The notes beneath the pieces were generated by a model. The model did not search any database. It saw only the letters and a list, made by a program, of their open reading frames with translations, and was not told the DNA's origin. The position numbers and the translations under genes were made by a program. From Prunus persica (Eukaryota; Streptophyta; Magnoliopsida; Rosales; Rosaceae), in contig NC_034011.1 of the NCBI RefSeq assembly GCF_000346465.2, forward strand, positions 21,898,264 to 21,962,263: a DNA stretch of 64,000 nt, written 5' to 3'. Below are positions 36,901 to 47,800 of this stretch, piece after piece. Every line of letters starts with the position of its first letter. Within the stretch, counting starts at the first letter, position 1.

Positions 36901-38288
36901 GTGAACAAGGTGAAGCGGTGGGTCCTTGGGAATTTAAGGATGGCATACTCTACTTCAAAAATAAAATTTATTTAATGTCAGATTCTTCTCTAATACCTGT
37001 CATAGTGGAGGAGATGCATTCAAGCACACATGAGGGTTACCACAAAACCTTGCAGAGAGCAAGGTCAGTCTTTTACTGGCAGGGAATGCGAAGCAGTATC
37101 AGAGAATTTATCAAGCAATGTGACACTTGTCAAATGAATAAAGGAGAAAATACTAAGCCAGCAGGACTTCTTCAACCTCTCCCAATCCCTTTACAGGTAT
37201 GGACCGACATCTCAATGGACTTTATTGATGGCCTTCCTAAATCCAATGGGAAAACAACTATTTTTGTTATAGTTGACAGACTCTCAAAGTTTGCCCATTT
37301 CATTCCGGTCTCTCACCCATATACTGCTACAACCATAGCTCAAATATTTTTTGACCACATCTTCAAACTATATGGTATGCCGCAAAGTATTGTTTGTGAT
37401 AGGGATCCCACTTTTACAAGCCTTTTTTGGAGGGAATTATTCAAATTGCAGGGAACAAGCTTCAATTTTAGCTCATCTTATCACCCCCAAACTGACGGAC
37501 AAACTGAAGTGGTAAACAGAACTGTTGAAATGTATCTAAGATGTTTTACAAGTCACAACCAAAAAGAATGGGTGCGATGGATTCCTTGGGCTGCATATTG
37601 CTACAATACCAGTATACATGCTTCTACCAAAAAGACTCCATACGAGATAGTTTATGGGAAACCACCCCCGAATTTATTGTCCTATGTTCCAGGAACCACT
37701 CAAGTGGAAGCCGTTGATCAGGAGCTACGCAGCAGAGAACAAGTCCTCAAGGACCTGCGAGAACACTTGCTTGTGGCTCAAGAGCGCATGAAAAAGTTCT
37801 ACGATGCCAAGCGAATTGATAAAAGCTTTGAGGTTGGTGACTTTGTCTATCTGAAATTACAACCTTATCGCCAAATGTCTTTGTCACTACGAAGGAATCT
37901 GAAGTTATCACCAAGATTCTTTGGGCCATATGAAATTCTCCAGAGGGTGGGACAAGTGGCTTATAAATTGAAGCTTCCTGAGGGGTCCAGAATTCATCCA
38001 ATCTTTCACGTGTCATTGCTCAAAAAGAAGGTGGGCACTAACGTGGCAGTCCAAGACTCTTTGCCTGCACTTTCATATGGAGAGGATACTCTTTTTCCCA
38101 TGCCACAAGCCATCCTTGGTCAACGAAAAAGGAAGAATCAAGAAGAAGTCTTGGTACATTGGAAAGGCTTGTCTCCAGCAGATGCAACTTGGGAAAATTT
38201 GAAGGAGTTGCAACTCAGATTTCCAGATGTCAACCTTGAGGACAAGGTTTTTTCGATGGGGGAAGGAATGTCACGTGCTCTCTCATGA
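33924..38288 (+). pseudogene. gag-pol polyprotein with one in-frame stop
   Basis: A single frame of 1,455 codons from the ATG just after the primer-binding site. Order: coiled N-terminal gag and capsid region, zinc knuckle CFNCDEKFSPGHRC (about 34760-34802), protease, reverse transcriptase with FFDDILIYS, RNase H (VECDASRSGIGG), integrase with an HHCC zinc region, DDE core and GKPPP segment, then a chromodomain-like VHWKGLSPADATWE. Two lesions are seen. A TGA at 35712-35714 replaces a codon inside conserved reverse-transcriptase sequence. The protease active-site triplet reads D-Y-G (34995-35003), where D-S/T-G is expected. No other break is present. The frame runs 20 bases into the 3' LTR before stopping. 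It is probably not functional on its own but could be mobilised in trans. Confidence 0.93.
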
Positions 38289-38683
38289 GTGAGTGGAGAT
38301 AGTTACATGGTTATTAGTTGTTGCATAATTGTAGGAGTTTGCATGTCTTTAGTTGTTGAGTAGTTTTAGGAGTCATGTTATCCACTTTTATAGTGGGCGT
38401 CATGGGAGAAGTTTCCCCCTTTCTAAGCTTTCAGTTAGAGTCCTTGTTTGTATAAATTTCAGTGGCTTTTCATTAATGAGATATCATATATTATCCCTTA
38501 TTGTTAGCTTGTCTAACTTGGAGGTTTTGGGTTCCCTCGAAGCAACCCTTATCGTCTAATTGTTATCCCAACTGAGCCTTCTAAATATTGCTGCAGCCAT
38601 AGGTGGCCGTAAGAAGAAAACTACATACCAAGTTCCTATACCTAATCGCCCAATCACACGAGCGTTGTCCCAAGCACATAACA
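38269..38683 (+). repeat. 3' LTR
   Basis: Matches the 5' LTR base for base apart from T at 38486. Followed directly by the GAAAG target duplication. Confidence 0.97.
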
Positions 38684-38688
38684 GAAAG

Positions 38689-40124
38689 CTACTATTATTC
38701 CTCCCCCTTCCCCTCCTCTCTTATTCCCCTATCTCCTTCTCTCTTCCTCCCTTATATTCTCTTCCACCATTTTCATAATCAAAAGATTTCCCCTATTTGT
38801 CTTCGTTTTGTTAGAATTTTCCTCCACCCATCACATGGGGCTATGTCTTGGCATCAAATCTCTACCATCCTTCCTTTTTGCAGTTTCTTTATGTTTGAAA
38901 AAAGTCGCAGAATTTCTCAAACAAAAAATATATATTATTTACTCATAAAAGACTTGTATCTCTCTATACAAGACAAAACTTTCAACAAATTAGTGCCCTT
39001 TAGCGGTCTACTTCATATTCGAATACCAACTACGACTTTGCAACCCAAACTAAAGGGCACTACTTGTATTTCTCTATACATTAACGTTAGTGCCCTTTCA
39101 ACAAAAAAAAAATATTATTAATACAACAATCATTTGATAATTTTGGTCACCATATTATATAATTCGATATACATTAATGTTGAAGCAAGTTTGGGTTGAC
39201 CCAAACTAAATTATCTATTTCATTCCTATTCTTGCACCAACCTATATCTTGAGGGCTAGAATCAAAAAAATTTGTGCATGATGATAAGTCGAGGTTCGAA
39301 TATGAAGAAGAAACTCACTCCAAATTCACATGATTAAAAAAGGAGCAAATTAAGTTTAATTCAAATTGTGTTCAACAAGTATACCCGCGGTCATAACGTT
39401 TTAGAATAATCTTGTATTTATATATAATTTGCATATGCAGTTTGTTTTTCAACAGTCAAAGGCATTACTGCAACGTTGTTACGTAATCACAATACAAAAA
39501 CAGGTTTAGAACAACTCTAATGAAAAATTAAAAGATGGGACTTGATGATAGGTATATTTGGTAATTAAGGACGTAAATCACGCCACATTCTCTAAGGTCA
39601 TTATCGTAGGCCGGAAGCGAAGGCAGGATTCTAATTTTGAGGGGTCCAAAAAATTAATATAAATTTATTGGGAGGTCATTAACTGAAAAACTACCAATTT
39701 ATGTTAATATTTTATAAATCATTATATTGATTGGTGAATCTTACAAAACATTAGGGGGGAAGGCCTTGGCCTAAATGTGGCTCTGCCCCGAATCGTGGAT
39801 AGACTGCTATGCATGGAATTACATGAACAAATGTCTGTTGTTCAAGTCTTAACTTGGTTGGGAGAAGAATTGTCATACGATGAGTATGTCACTGTAATGG
39901 TATCTATTGGAGCACAAAAATTTGGGTCATCTAATAAGTAATTTTGTATTTCATGTTGAGAAGTCATACACCATTTCAATTGTCATTTATAAAGGAGGAG
40001 GAAAGTACCTGCAAGAAAACACTACGATGCCCAAGTCAATAAAAGTATAACATGGAGGAAAGTTATAATAGTATTGTCCATGTCTTTTTTATTTCTTTCT
40101 TGTGTTAGTGGGTTAACCGGCCTG
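38689..40124. other. Intergenic DNA with degenerate repeats
   Basis: Resumes the sequence interrupted by the retrotransposon (pyrimidine-rich at 38689-38775). A tagtgccctt segment and its complement aagggcacta recur at about 38992, 39053 and 39089, suggesting a decayed inverted-repeat element. No gene is recognised. Confidence 0.45.
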
Positions 40125-40127
40125 TTA

Positions 40128-40569
40128 GAGCATGTCCAGCGCATGCCCTTTTGCCAGGGCAAGAGGCCCGTTTGCTGGGTTTTGGACATCCAGCGCAGAA
40201 GAAGCAGCCCGAGCAAGCCCTAGGTCCCACCAGTCCGGGCAAGCCTAAGAGCAGATCTTGCCTGGACTTAAGCCCGAGGGCGTTGACGTCAGCGGTACTG
40301 TCACGCTGACGTCAGCATGCAAAAATCAAAAAAATCAAAAAAATCAAAAAAATTATGGATGTTTTCCCTATAAATACATAACAATTTTATTCACTTTCCC
40401 TATAAATACATAACAAGCTTATATTTTGTTGCATATTCTTTCTTTTTTTTCTTGCCCTTGCCCTAGCCTTTTGGGATGGAACCAAAAAAGGCAAGGCTGC
40501 CACTATTCACGTGAATAGTAGCAGCCCTTGCCTTGGTCTTAACCTTAGCCTTTTGGAGTGGACATGCTC
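40128..40569. mobile_element. MITE with TTA target duplication, PIF/Harbinger-like
   Basis: Perfect terminal inverted repeats GAGCATGTCCA and TGGACATGCTC bound a 442-bp element, flanked by TTA at 40125-40127 and 40570-40572. A 3-bp TTA duplication fits PIF/Harbinger. The interior holds a 10-bp inverted pair TGACGTCAGC (40284-40293) and GCTGACGTCA (40305-40314), a run of aaaaatc repeats and two copies of ctttccctataaatacataacaa-like sequence. No coding capacity. Confidence 0.8.
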
Positions 40570-40572
40570 TTA

Positions 40573-41621
40573 GGGTCATAGGCTCCAAATTCCGTGTTCC
40601 ATGATTTTCTTCATGATCCACAATCACTCCATCATGAGCATGGTAATGGGTGACCATGTAGGCTTTGTCATGTGGCATGAGACATAGCCTTTGGTCATGG
40701 GCATGAGACATGTTTGCCTTTATAGGCATTGACCATTAAGTCCCACTAATCCCATGATTTCATTCATGTGTAATAATGGATAGAGAATAGGAAAACATGT
40801 TTCTTGATTGTAGCTCCACTTCCCCAAATTTAGTGCTAGTGGGCTGATTTGTTGAATAGTAATTTTTGCTCCCACGGTATCTCAAGTCAACCACACATTG
40901 TCACATGAAAATGCTCAAGAATTATAGTCCATATAATGATTTTGATATGAAAATGACATGATATTATTATTATTTGGTTATTCAAAACTCTCCGACTATT
41001 AAAAAATGGTTTAGCATATCTAAATGAAGACGTGAGTCCATAATTTAATTTGTTTAAAATTATTCTGACCTTGTAATCAAATACAGCGACAATCATACCT
41101 CATATTTATGATTTCAAACAATAAAAATTTCATTTGGCCTATTGATATAATTGTTTCCATTTTAGAGTTTGCATTCAATGTATTTCTAACGATCCCATTT
41201 CAGTATTTATTGGTAATTTTTTTGGTCGAATATAGATCGGTACTTAGAATCTCATTCCGTAAAATAAAAATTACCCAAGAATTAGTATTTATAACAAAAA
41301 CTAATTTGAACCTTCTTGGGCTTTTTTACTAAATTACGAAAGATTAACCTCAAGTAAGTTGTTGAGATTAGGTAACGTGGTGATGAAAAGTAGGAAACGG
41401 GTTAGGATGATGAACTCGTTAAACATAATGTGAAGTCGATTAGATATCTTAATTCAAGCTTTTTCCTAGAAGGATAAAAGGACAAAGTTTCAAAGTTGTA
41501 TAGTTTATGTACAAGTGTTGTGGAAAGTTCCGCAAGAGAATTTCAATCATACAACTACTTTAACGATTAGTTATTACTCAAAGTCAGCTTAATATGCCCT
41601 ACATGCTATAGAAGTTGATTG
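40573..41621. other. Intergenic AT-rich DNA
   Basis: A catgag/atggtcatg-rich segment lies at about 40580-40740. Otherwise AT-rich sequence without recognised gene or element boundary. Confidence 0.45.
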
Positions 41622-41629
41622 AATATGGG

Positions 41630-42233
41630 CAGGGATGGACCCAGGAATATGAACTTGTAGGTCATAGTGTAAAAGTTGAATTTTTTTTTTTTAAAGATTA
41701 AAGCTTGGTGGGAAGAGGGTTAAAGGTTCGTGGGTGGATGGAGATTGGGGATTTAGGTTTAGGAAATGTGGGATTTGGAGTTTTGAGAAGGGTATGTTCT
41801 GTTTGGTCGAAGAGAAGGGTCTGTTTCAACTACAATCTGTTCTAATATTTTTTTTTCGAAGACCTGGACCAAAACAACGTCGTTTTGGCCAGGTCTTGTA
41901 AAAAAAAATATTTGTTGCTACTGGTCCAAAACGACGCCGTTTTGGTGCCAGCACATTTAAAAAAATAATTTCGCTGGGTTCAAAACGACGCCGTTTTGGC
42001 CAGCCGGGTTTTAAAAAAAAATTAGAAGCTGACCCAAAACGACGCCGTTTTGGTCAAGTTCTTTTAAATAAATAAAAACTGAACCCTTGTTCAGCTTCTT
42101 CTTCCTCAGATTTGCAGCTCCTCCTTCAGCCATTCATGGGGTCACACACAGGTTCAAAGGGACCTTCTACCTTACGTTCATGGTGTCCATATGGTCGTTT
42201 GACCCCATTGACCCCACTGTGGGTCCGTCCCTG
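41630..42233. mobile_element. hAT-type MITE (604 bp) with internal palindromes
   Basis: Terminal inverted repeats CAGGGATGGACCCA (41630-41643) and TGGGTCCGTCCCTG (42220-42233) differ at one position. A perfect 8-bp duplication AATATGGG flanks them at 41622-41629 and 42234-42241. The 8-bp duplication and CAGGG ends are typical of hAT. There is no transposase. Four evenly spaced copies of AAAACGACGCCGTTTTGG lie inside. Confidence 0.9.
41871..42053. repeat. Four spaced copies of AAAACGACGCCGTTTT palindrome
   Basis: Copies at 41871-41888 (variant AAAACAACGTCGTTTTGG), 41928-41945, 41982-41999 and 42036-42053. Start-to-start distances are 57, 54 and 54 bp, and each copy is followed by an A/T-rich linker. 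Confidence 0.92.
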
Positions 42234-42555
42234 AATATGGGAGACCAAATAATGGAGTCAAAATATGCATTTGTACAATCCAATTAGCACGTAGGGCTCA
42301 TTAACTTAAAAAAAAAAGGTGCAACTATAACAATTCGCAAGAAAAAAACTCTTTAAATTTACTCAAAATCACATTTTGAATGAAGATAAATTAAAAACAA
42401 ACACTAAGTGATCATATAATTAGTATGTGACAAGATGTTGTAAGAATGAAATTAATACGTGACAATATGTTGCAAGAACGAAGTAAGGCCGACATTTGCA
42501 ATAGGAAAACCAAAGGCTATATAATATATGTAATATTGAGAAGGGGAAAAAAATG

Positions 42556-42650
42556 ATCAATAGGTCTAGTTCAATGAAAAAAGGCATTGATTTGCATACT
42601 AGTAGTCTCAAGTTCAAACCCATAAGAGTATTTTCACCCGTTTGTCATGG
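42556..42650 (+). mobile_element. Possible SINE-like fragment
   Basis: Head sequence aggtctagttcaatg with gatttgcatactagtagtctcaagttcaaaccc resembles the pieces at 12445 and 44166. Only the tRNA-like part is present. Confidence 0.3.
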
Positions 42651-44165
42651 TAAAAGGCAATGGGAGGCAATGGTTGTTACTATTCACATGAATAATGCCT
42701 ACTCTAACAATTTTTTTTGTTGGTTTTTCATCTATTGCCATAGCAATCTAAAGACAATCTCTATTCACATGAGATATGAGGAGAGAAATTTGTATAGAGT
42801 TTTGGTGTGGGAAGTAAAAAAATAATTAATTAATTATAAATTTTTTGGTATTTTTTCAGAATTTTTTCTGATTTTTCAAAACTTCTTTTTCGTTGCTAAC
42901 CTCATTACTGACCCTCAGGCAACAGCTTGAGCTGTTCTTGCTTTCGGGTCTGTTAAGGCTTGGTAGAGCCCACACCTTACTTGGGCTATTTTGTACCATT
43001 GGAAACAACTTAGAGGGCCTAGGCCCCCTCCTGCCTAGGCTAGGTTGGTGCAGGGAAAATACTCTAACACATTATCAGTATATGTGAGAAAAACCCTATT
43101 TTTTTCCTAACTTTGAAGAAAAAAAGTCTTAAATTGTGAAAAAACGATCATGAAAGTTTAAGCAGTGCCCCCACTTGGCCAATATTTTCAACAGCGAACC
43201 GTTAAGCGTTCCTTTTGAATTGACCCAATAGGTAGTGCCAAAAACTACATATAGATTATATATTTATCCACATCACCATGCACGCTTGTGATCAGAGGCT
43301 CACATCTTTGCCCCTAAAAGCACAGGCTCATATGAGCCACGTTGCCACGTGTATCCCACCCTTTTTTTGGGGTCGCAAATATGAAATATCGGGTCCCTAC
43401 CTACTTAAGTGGCAAAAAGGGGCCACACAAAAAAAGAAAAGACAAAGGTGGCAAAAAGAAAATAGCATTTTGACAAGGTCCTCTTACAGATTCGAATTCT
43501 CTCACGAAAGAAGAATAGTCTCGGATGTTGTTTTTGGTTGATAAAAAAAGTTTGGGAGAGATATACAATTCTCAGTATTGCATCATAGTAAACACACAAC
43601 CTCAGGGGAGATTGCCACTTGTGAAAGTATGTGGAATAGTATGCTTTTTATGGGCTGTATAATATAATTTGTGGCTAATCAAAATCCTCCCAACTTCACG
43701 TCAATAAAGTAGTCTTTTAGGAAATTAACATAAAAACCGAATCTGGGCACATGTTCAAGAACCTTCCTACACTAACTAAAAATATATAATGAGCAACTTT
43801 TCTTTTTTGTTGCTTAATTAATTGACATATTTTATGCTATTAGATAATCAATATGAATGGTTGATTAGCTAAATTCATGTAATGTGTATTCGTCTTTCTA
43901 ATTTAATACAAAATTTTGCATAATTCCATTGAAATTAAACAAATAATGCAATCATGCCTTTCTCAGCCATCACATCATCAAATTTTATTTTTTATGGGAA
44001 CCCACATCATCAAAATTATATCTCTAGAAATATATAAGTATTTAATGTAAAAAAAAGCTTATTGGATAGTAGATAGAAACATACATGAATGCATTTTTCT
44101 TTTCTAACATTGGAAGAGTGAGGTAAATGTGAATTAGGATAGTTAGTTAGAGTAGTGAGTTTGTT

Positions 44166-44285
44166 TTCCTTATATTAAAAAAAATAATGGAAGAGTGAGA
44201 TTCGAACTTGAAACCACTAATCTACAAGTTAAAGCCATTTTATACTTGACTGAATCCTGTTTGCGTGTGTTTGTAGTCAGTTGAT
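44166..44285 (-). mobile_element. Possible SINE-like fragment
   Basis: Read on the minus strand: aaaatggctttaacttgtag, then attagtggtttcaagttcgaatctc, with ggtttcaagttcgaatctc as a possible pol III B box. Resembles the copies at 12445 and 42556. Confidence 0.35.
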
Positions 44286-44818
44286 TTTCTTATAAAAAAA
44301 TATAAATATTTAAAAATAAATACATATTCGGTCAATATTTAGAAAATAATGAGCAAAGTTAAGACAGTCGCCTACACAGGATTGAGAGTTGTTCTGACGT
44401 TGATGATTCGTTGAATCATCCGCATCAACGATTGGGGAGTCTGAAACTTACACGTGGACTACTGTCCGTAGCATTATTTTGTTGATGGATGGTGACGTGG
44501 AAATACTTGATTGGATAGTATCACAATGAAATGCTCTTGTATCACCCACCCCATAGAACCCTCTCCTATTCCTACTCTCCAGGTCTCCAGCCCAGCCAGT
44601 CAGTCTTATTACTACATCTAGAAGCGGCACGCAGCCCTAGGTTTCATTTGCTCTCCACACGCCTCCTCCTCCTCTTCCTCACCCTCGCAGAAACAGTCTT
44701 ACGACTGTTCCTTCATCCTCCATATCTCCTTTGTTTTTATCTCATCATCATCATCACTCTCTGTGTCTCTCTCTGTATCAAATCCTTATCCCATTTTCTG
44801 CTCTCTGCCTTTTTGTCT

Positions 44819-44830
44819 ATGAATGCGTGA
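44819..44830 (+). promoter_or_regulatory. Minimal upstream ORF before aconitase
   Basis: ATG-AAT-GCG-TGA ends eight bases before the aconitase start codon at 44839. A second upstream ATG at 44823 opens a short overlapping frame out of phase with aconitase. Whether they are in the mRNA depends on the unknown transcription start. Confidence 0.45.
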
Positions 44831-44838
44831 TCGTCGCC

Positions 44839-47800
44839 ATGTATATAAACACAGCCTCTTCATCTGCCTCCTCGCTTCTCAGAGCTTCTAGGGCTCGCCT
44901 TTTCTCCTCTTCTTCTTCCTCTTCTCCTATCTCTAGAACCTTCGCTGGTTCGCCGCTCAAGCCTTCTCACCATCACTTCGCCTCTCACCGCTTCCTCAGC
45001 TCCTCCTCTGCGGTTCGCTCTTTCTCTCGCTGGAGCCACGGCGGTGTCCATTGGCGCTCCCCCTACACGCTTCGGTCTCAGATCAGAGCCGTCGCTCCCG
45101 TAATCGAACAGTTCCAGCGCAAGATGGCTTCCATGGGTACCGTCTCATCTCATTCCGTATTTCTCGGAGTTTGGTTTTTGGATTGTTCATCGCAATTTTA
45201 TTTTTGATCCGATTCGTGTTGATTACTTGCTTGTTTTTGAAAATCTGGATTGGCTTTTGCTGTTTTCAACTCTTCCCCAGCTGAGCTGCTTTTGCTCAGT
45301 AGTTGCATAATGAACCTGTTTGGCTGCTGAGAAAATGATTCGGAAATCCTAATAAATTTGATCTAATTTTCGTGTTTTTATTCATTTAGAATTAGTCTTA
45401 TTGAATGAATGGGACACTGGTGTCGTTGGATCAAATTTTGAAATAGACACAGATATTCCTGGCCGTTAATTTGATTTTTTTTGAAAAATAAAATTAGAAA
45501 GTAGTTTTAGAGTCTTAATTTGTGTTTTGACTGTTCCTCTTATGTGGTTTCAGCTTCTGAAAACCCTTTCAAGGCAAATTTGACAAGTCTTCCCAAGCCC
45601 GGAGGTGGTGAGTTTGGAAAATTCTACAGCCTTCCCTCTCTGAACGACCCCAGGATCGGTAATATTCTAGCACTCAGCTGGCTGATATCCCGTTTCGTTG
45701 TTTATTTTAATCGTACGATCAATAACATCCTATTGTGCATGTGTGTAACAGATAGGTTACCATACTCCATCAGAATCCTTCTTGAATCTGCTATTCGTAA
45801 TTGTGACAATTTCCAAGTCAAGAAGGAGGATGTTGAGAAAATTCTTGATTGGGAAAAGACTGCCCCGAAGCAAGTTGAAATTCCTTTCAAGCCTGCTCGT
45901 GTACTATTGCAGGTAATTCATGAGTTCATTTACCCTTTGTAGGGTCATGAATTTAGTATACAAAAGTTATTGGCATCATTGTCTTCCTTTTCCAATGCTT
46001 ATATGATTTTGTTGCAGGACTTTACGGGAGTTCCAGCTGTGGTCGATCTTGCTTGTATGCGTGATGCTATGAACAAACTTGGGAGCGATTCCGACAAGAT
46101 CAATCCTTTGGTATGTGGAGTTATTATTCTGAGATTCACAATCTATGTTATTGAATTTACCATGCCAGGGTCACTCTTTCATTTGTCTTAGTATTATTTT
46201 TTAAATAATATTTTGCATTCACGCAGGTTCCTGTTGATCTTGTTATTGATCATTCAGTTCAAGTCGACGTTGCAGGATCAGCAAATGCCGTGCAGGCCAA
46301 TATGGACCTTGAATTCCAGAGAAACAGAGAGAGATTCGCTTTTCTTAAATGGGGGTCCAATGCTTTCCACAATATGCTTGTTGTTCCGCCTGGTTCTGGC
46401 ATTGTTCATCAGGTAAAGTAGTTATCTTTTTTTATCATTTGAAAGCTAGATATACTGAACCATGTAACCCTTGAGTCTCTGTAGAATTATCAATTCTTAC
46501 GGATTTGGTCTGAAGTTAATTGACATATTGTAATTTCAGGTTAATCTTGAATATCTTGGACGGGTTGTTTTCAACACTGATGGCTTACTCTACCCTGATA
46601 GCGTGGTTGGAACTGATTCCCACACAACCATGATTGATGGGTTAGGAGTTGCTGGCTGGGGAGTTGGAGGTATTGAAGCTGAAGCTACTATGCTTGGCCA
46701 GGTAATGTAAAGTCCTGAAAACTATGTAAGGACCAGAGAAGGCATATTTATTTTATAAAGCGATGTTCAATACACCTTAATGCACACTTGCATGCTAAAA
46801 CTATGCATGTTTTACACTCTTACTGCAAATTTTCTTATAATACTTTATTCTTTTAAATTCACAGCCTATGAGCATGGTGTTGCCTGGAGTTGTTGGGTTC
46901 AAGTTATCTGGAAAATTAAACAATGGTGTTACTGCTACTGACTTGGTTTTGACTGTCACACAAATACTGAGGAAGCATGGAGTTGTTGGAAAGTTTGTTG
47001 AATTCTATGGTAATTTATACCTTATTAGATGTACTTTTAAGTAATGATTGCATTTGCTCTGTCGTGGCTATATATGATGTCTCATGTTTGTATGTCTGCA
47101 GGGGAAGGTATGGGTGAGCTATCATTAGCTGACAGGGCCACTATTGCCAATATGTCCCCTGAATATGGTGCAACCATGGGGTTCTTCCCTGTAGACCATG
47201 TTACTTTACAGTATCTCAAATTGACTGGTAGAAGTGAGGAGACTGTGAGTTCTTTACCAAGTGATAATAATAATTAGTTTGCTAAGTATTATTCTTTTAA
47301 GAGATAAGTGACCTCTTCATTAAATTATAGGTGTCAATGATTGAAAGTTATCTCCGGGCAAATAAATTGTTTGTTGACTATAATGAGGTAGGAGCCGCCT
47401 TCTTATTTTTTCTCCCAATTTTTAAATATCAGAATCAACCTTTCAGGTTTGAGATGCATCTATTGATTAATATTCCTTTATTTCAGCCTCAGTCAGAAAG
47501 AGTGTATTCATCATACCTAGAATTGAACCTTTCGGAAGTCGAGCCCTGTATGTCTGGACCTAAGAGGTTTGTATTCTTCAATGTGTATTTTTCACTCGTT
47601 TCATAATTTCTTTCCGTATAATCATGTGTAATTGGCCTTCTTGGCAGACCTCACGATCGTGTGCCTTTGAAAGACATGAAAGTTGATTGGCATGCATGTC
47701 TTGACAACAAGGTTGGGTTCAAGGTGAGTTGTTAACCTCAGCACTCCCTTAAAATTTTCCCAATGTTGCTTCTTTCTCATTAAAGAGAAAAGAAATTTCC

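Larger units (their letters stand above)
33489..38683 (+). mobile_element. Ty3/Gypsy LTR retrotransposon, Reina-like chromovirus
   Basis: Full-length 5.2-kb element. The two LTRs are 415 bp each and begin TG and end CA. They differ at one position (33706 G, 38486 T), implying a very recent insertion. The 5-bp target duplication GAAAG lies at 33484-33488 and 38684-38688. A primer-binding site complementary to initiator methionine tRNA follows the 5' LTR, and a purine tract (ggggaaggaa) at 38258-38267 precedes the 3' LTR. Coding order gag, protease, reverse transcriptase, RNase H, integrase, chromodomain-like C-terminus places it in the plant chromoviruses. The compact size and short LTRs suggest the Reina clade. 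Confidence 0.95.
42242..44730. other. Intergenic DNA upstream of aconitase
   Basis: Contains two SINE-like pieces (42556, 44166) and otherwise AT-rich sequence. An ORF at 42893-43087 and one at 43278-43541 show no recognisable family. Confidence 0.45.

Noticed and set aside
39600..39800. Segment resembling a decayed transposon (gaggggtccaaaa to ggctctgccccgaatcg)
   Set aside because: Ends and target duplication could not be established, so it was not listed as an element.
44731..44838. In-frame upstream start for aconitase
   Set aside because: It would add a His-rich, hydrophobic stretch unlike known aconitase N-termini. The 44839 start gives a standard transit peptide.
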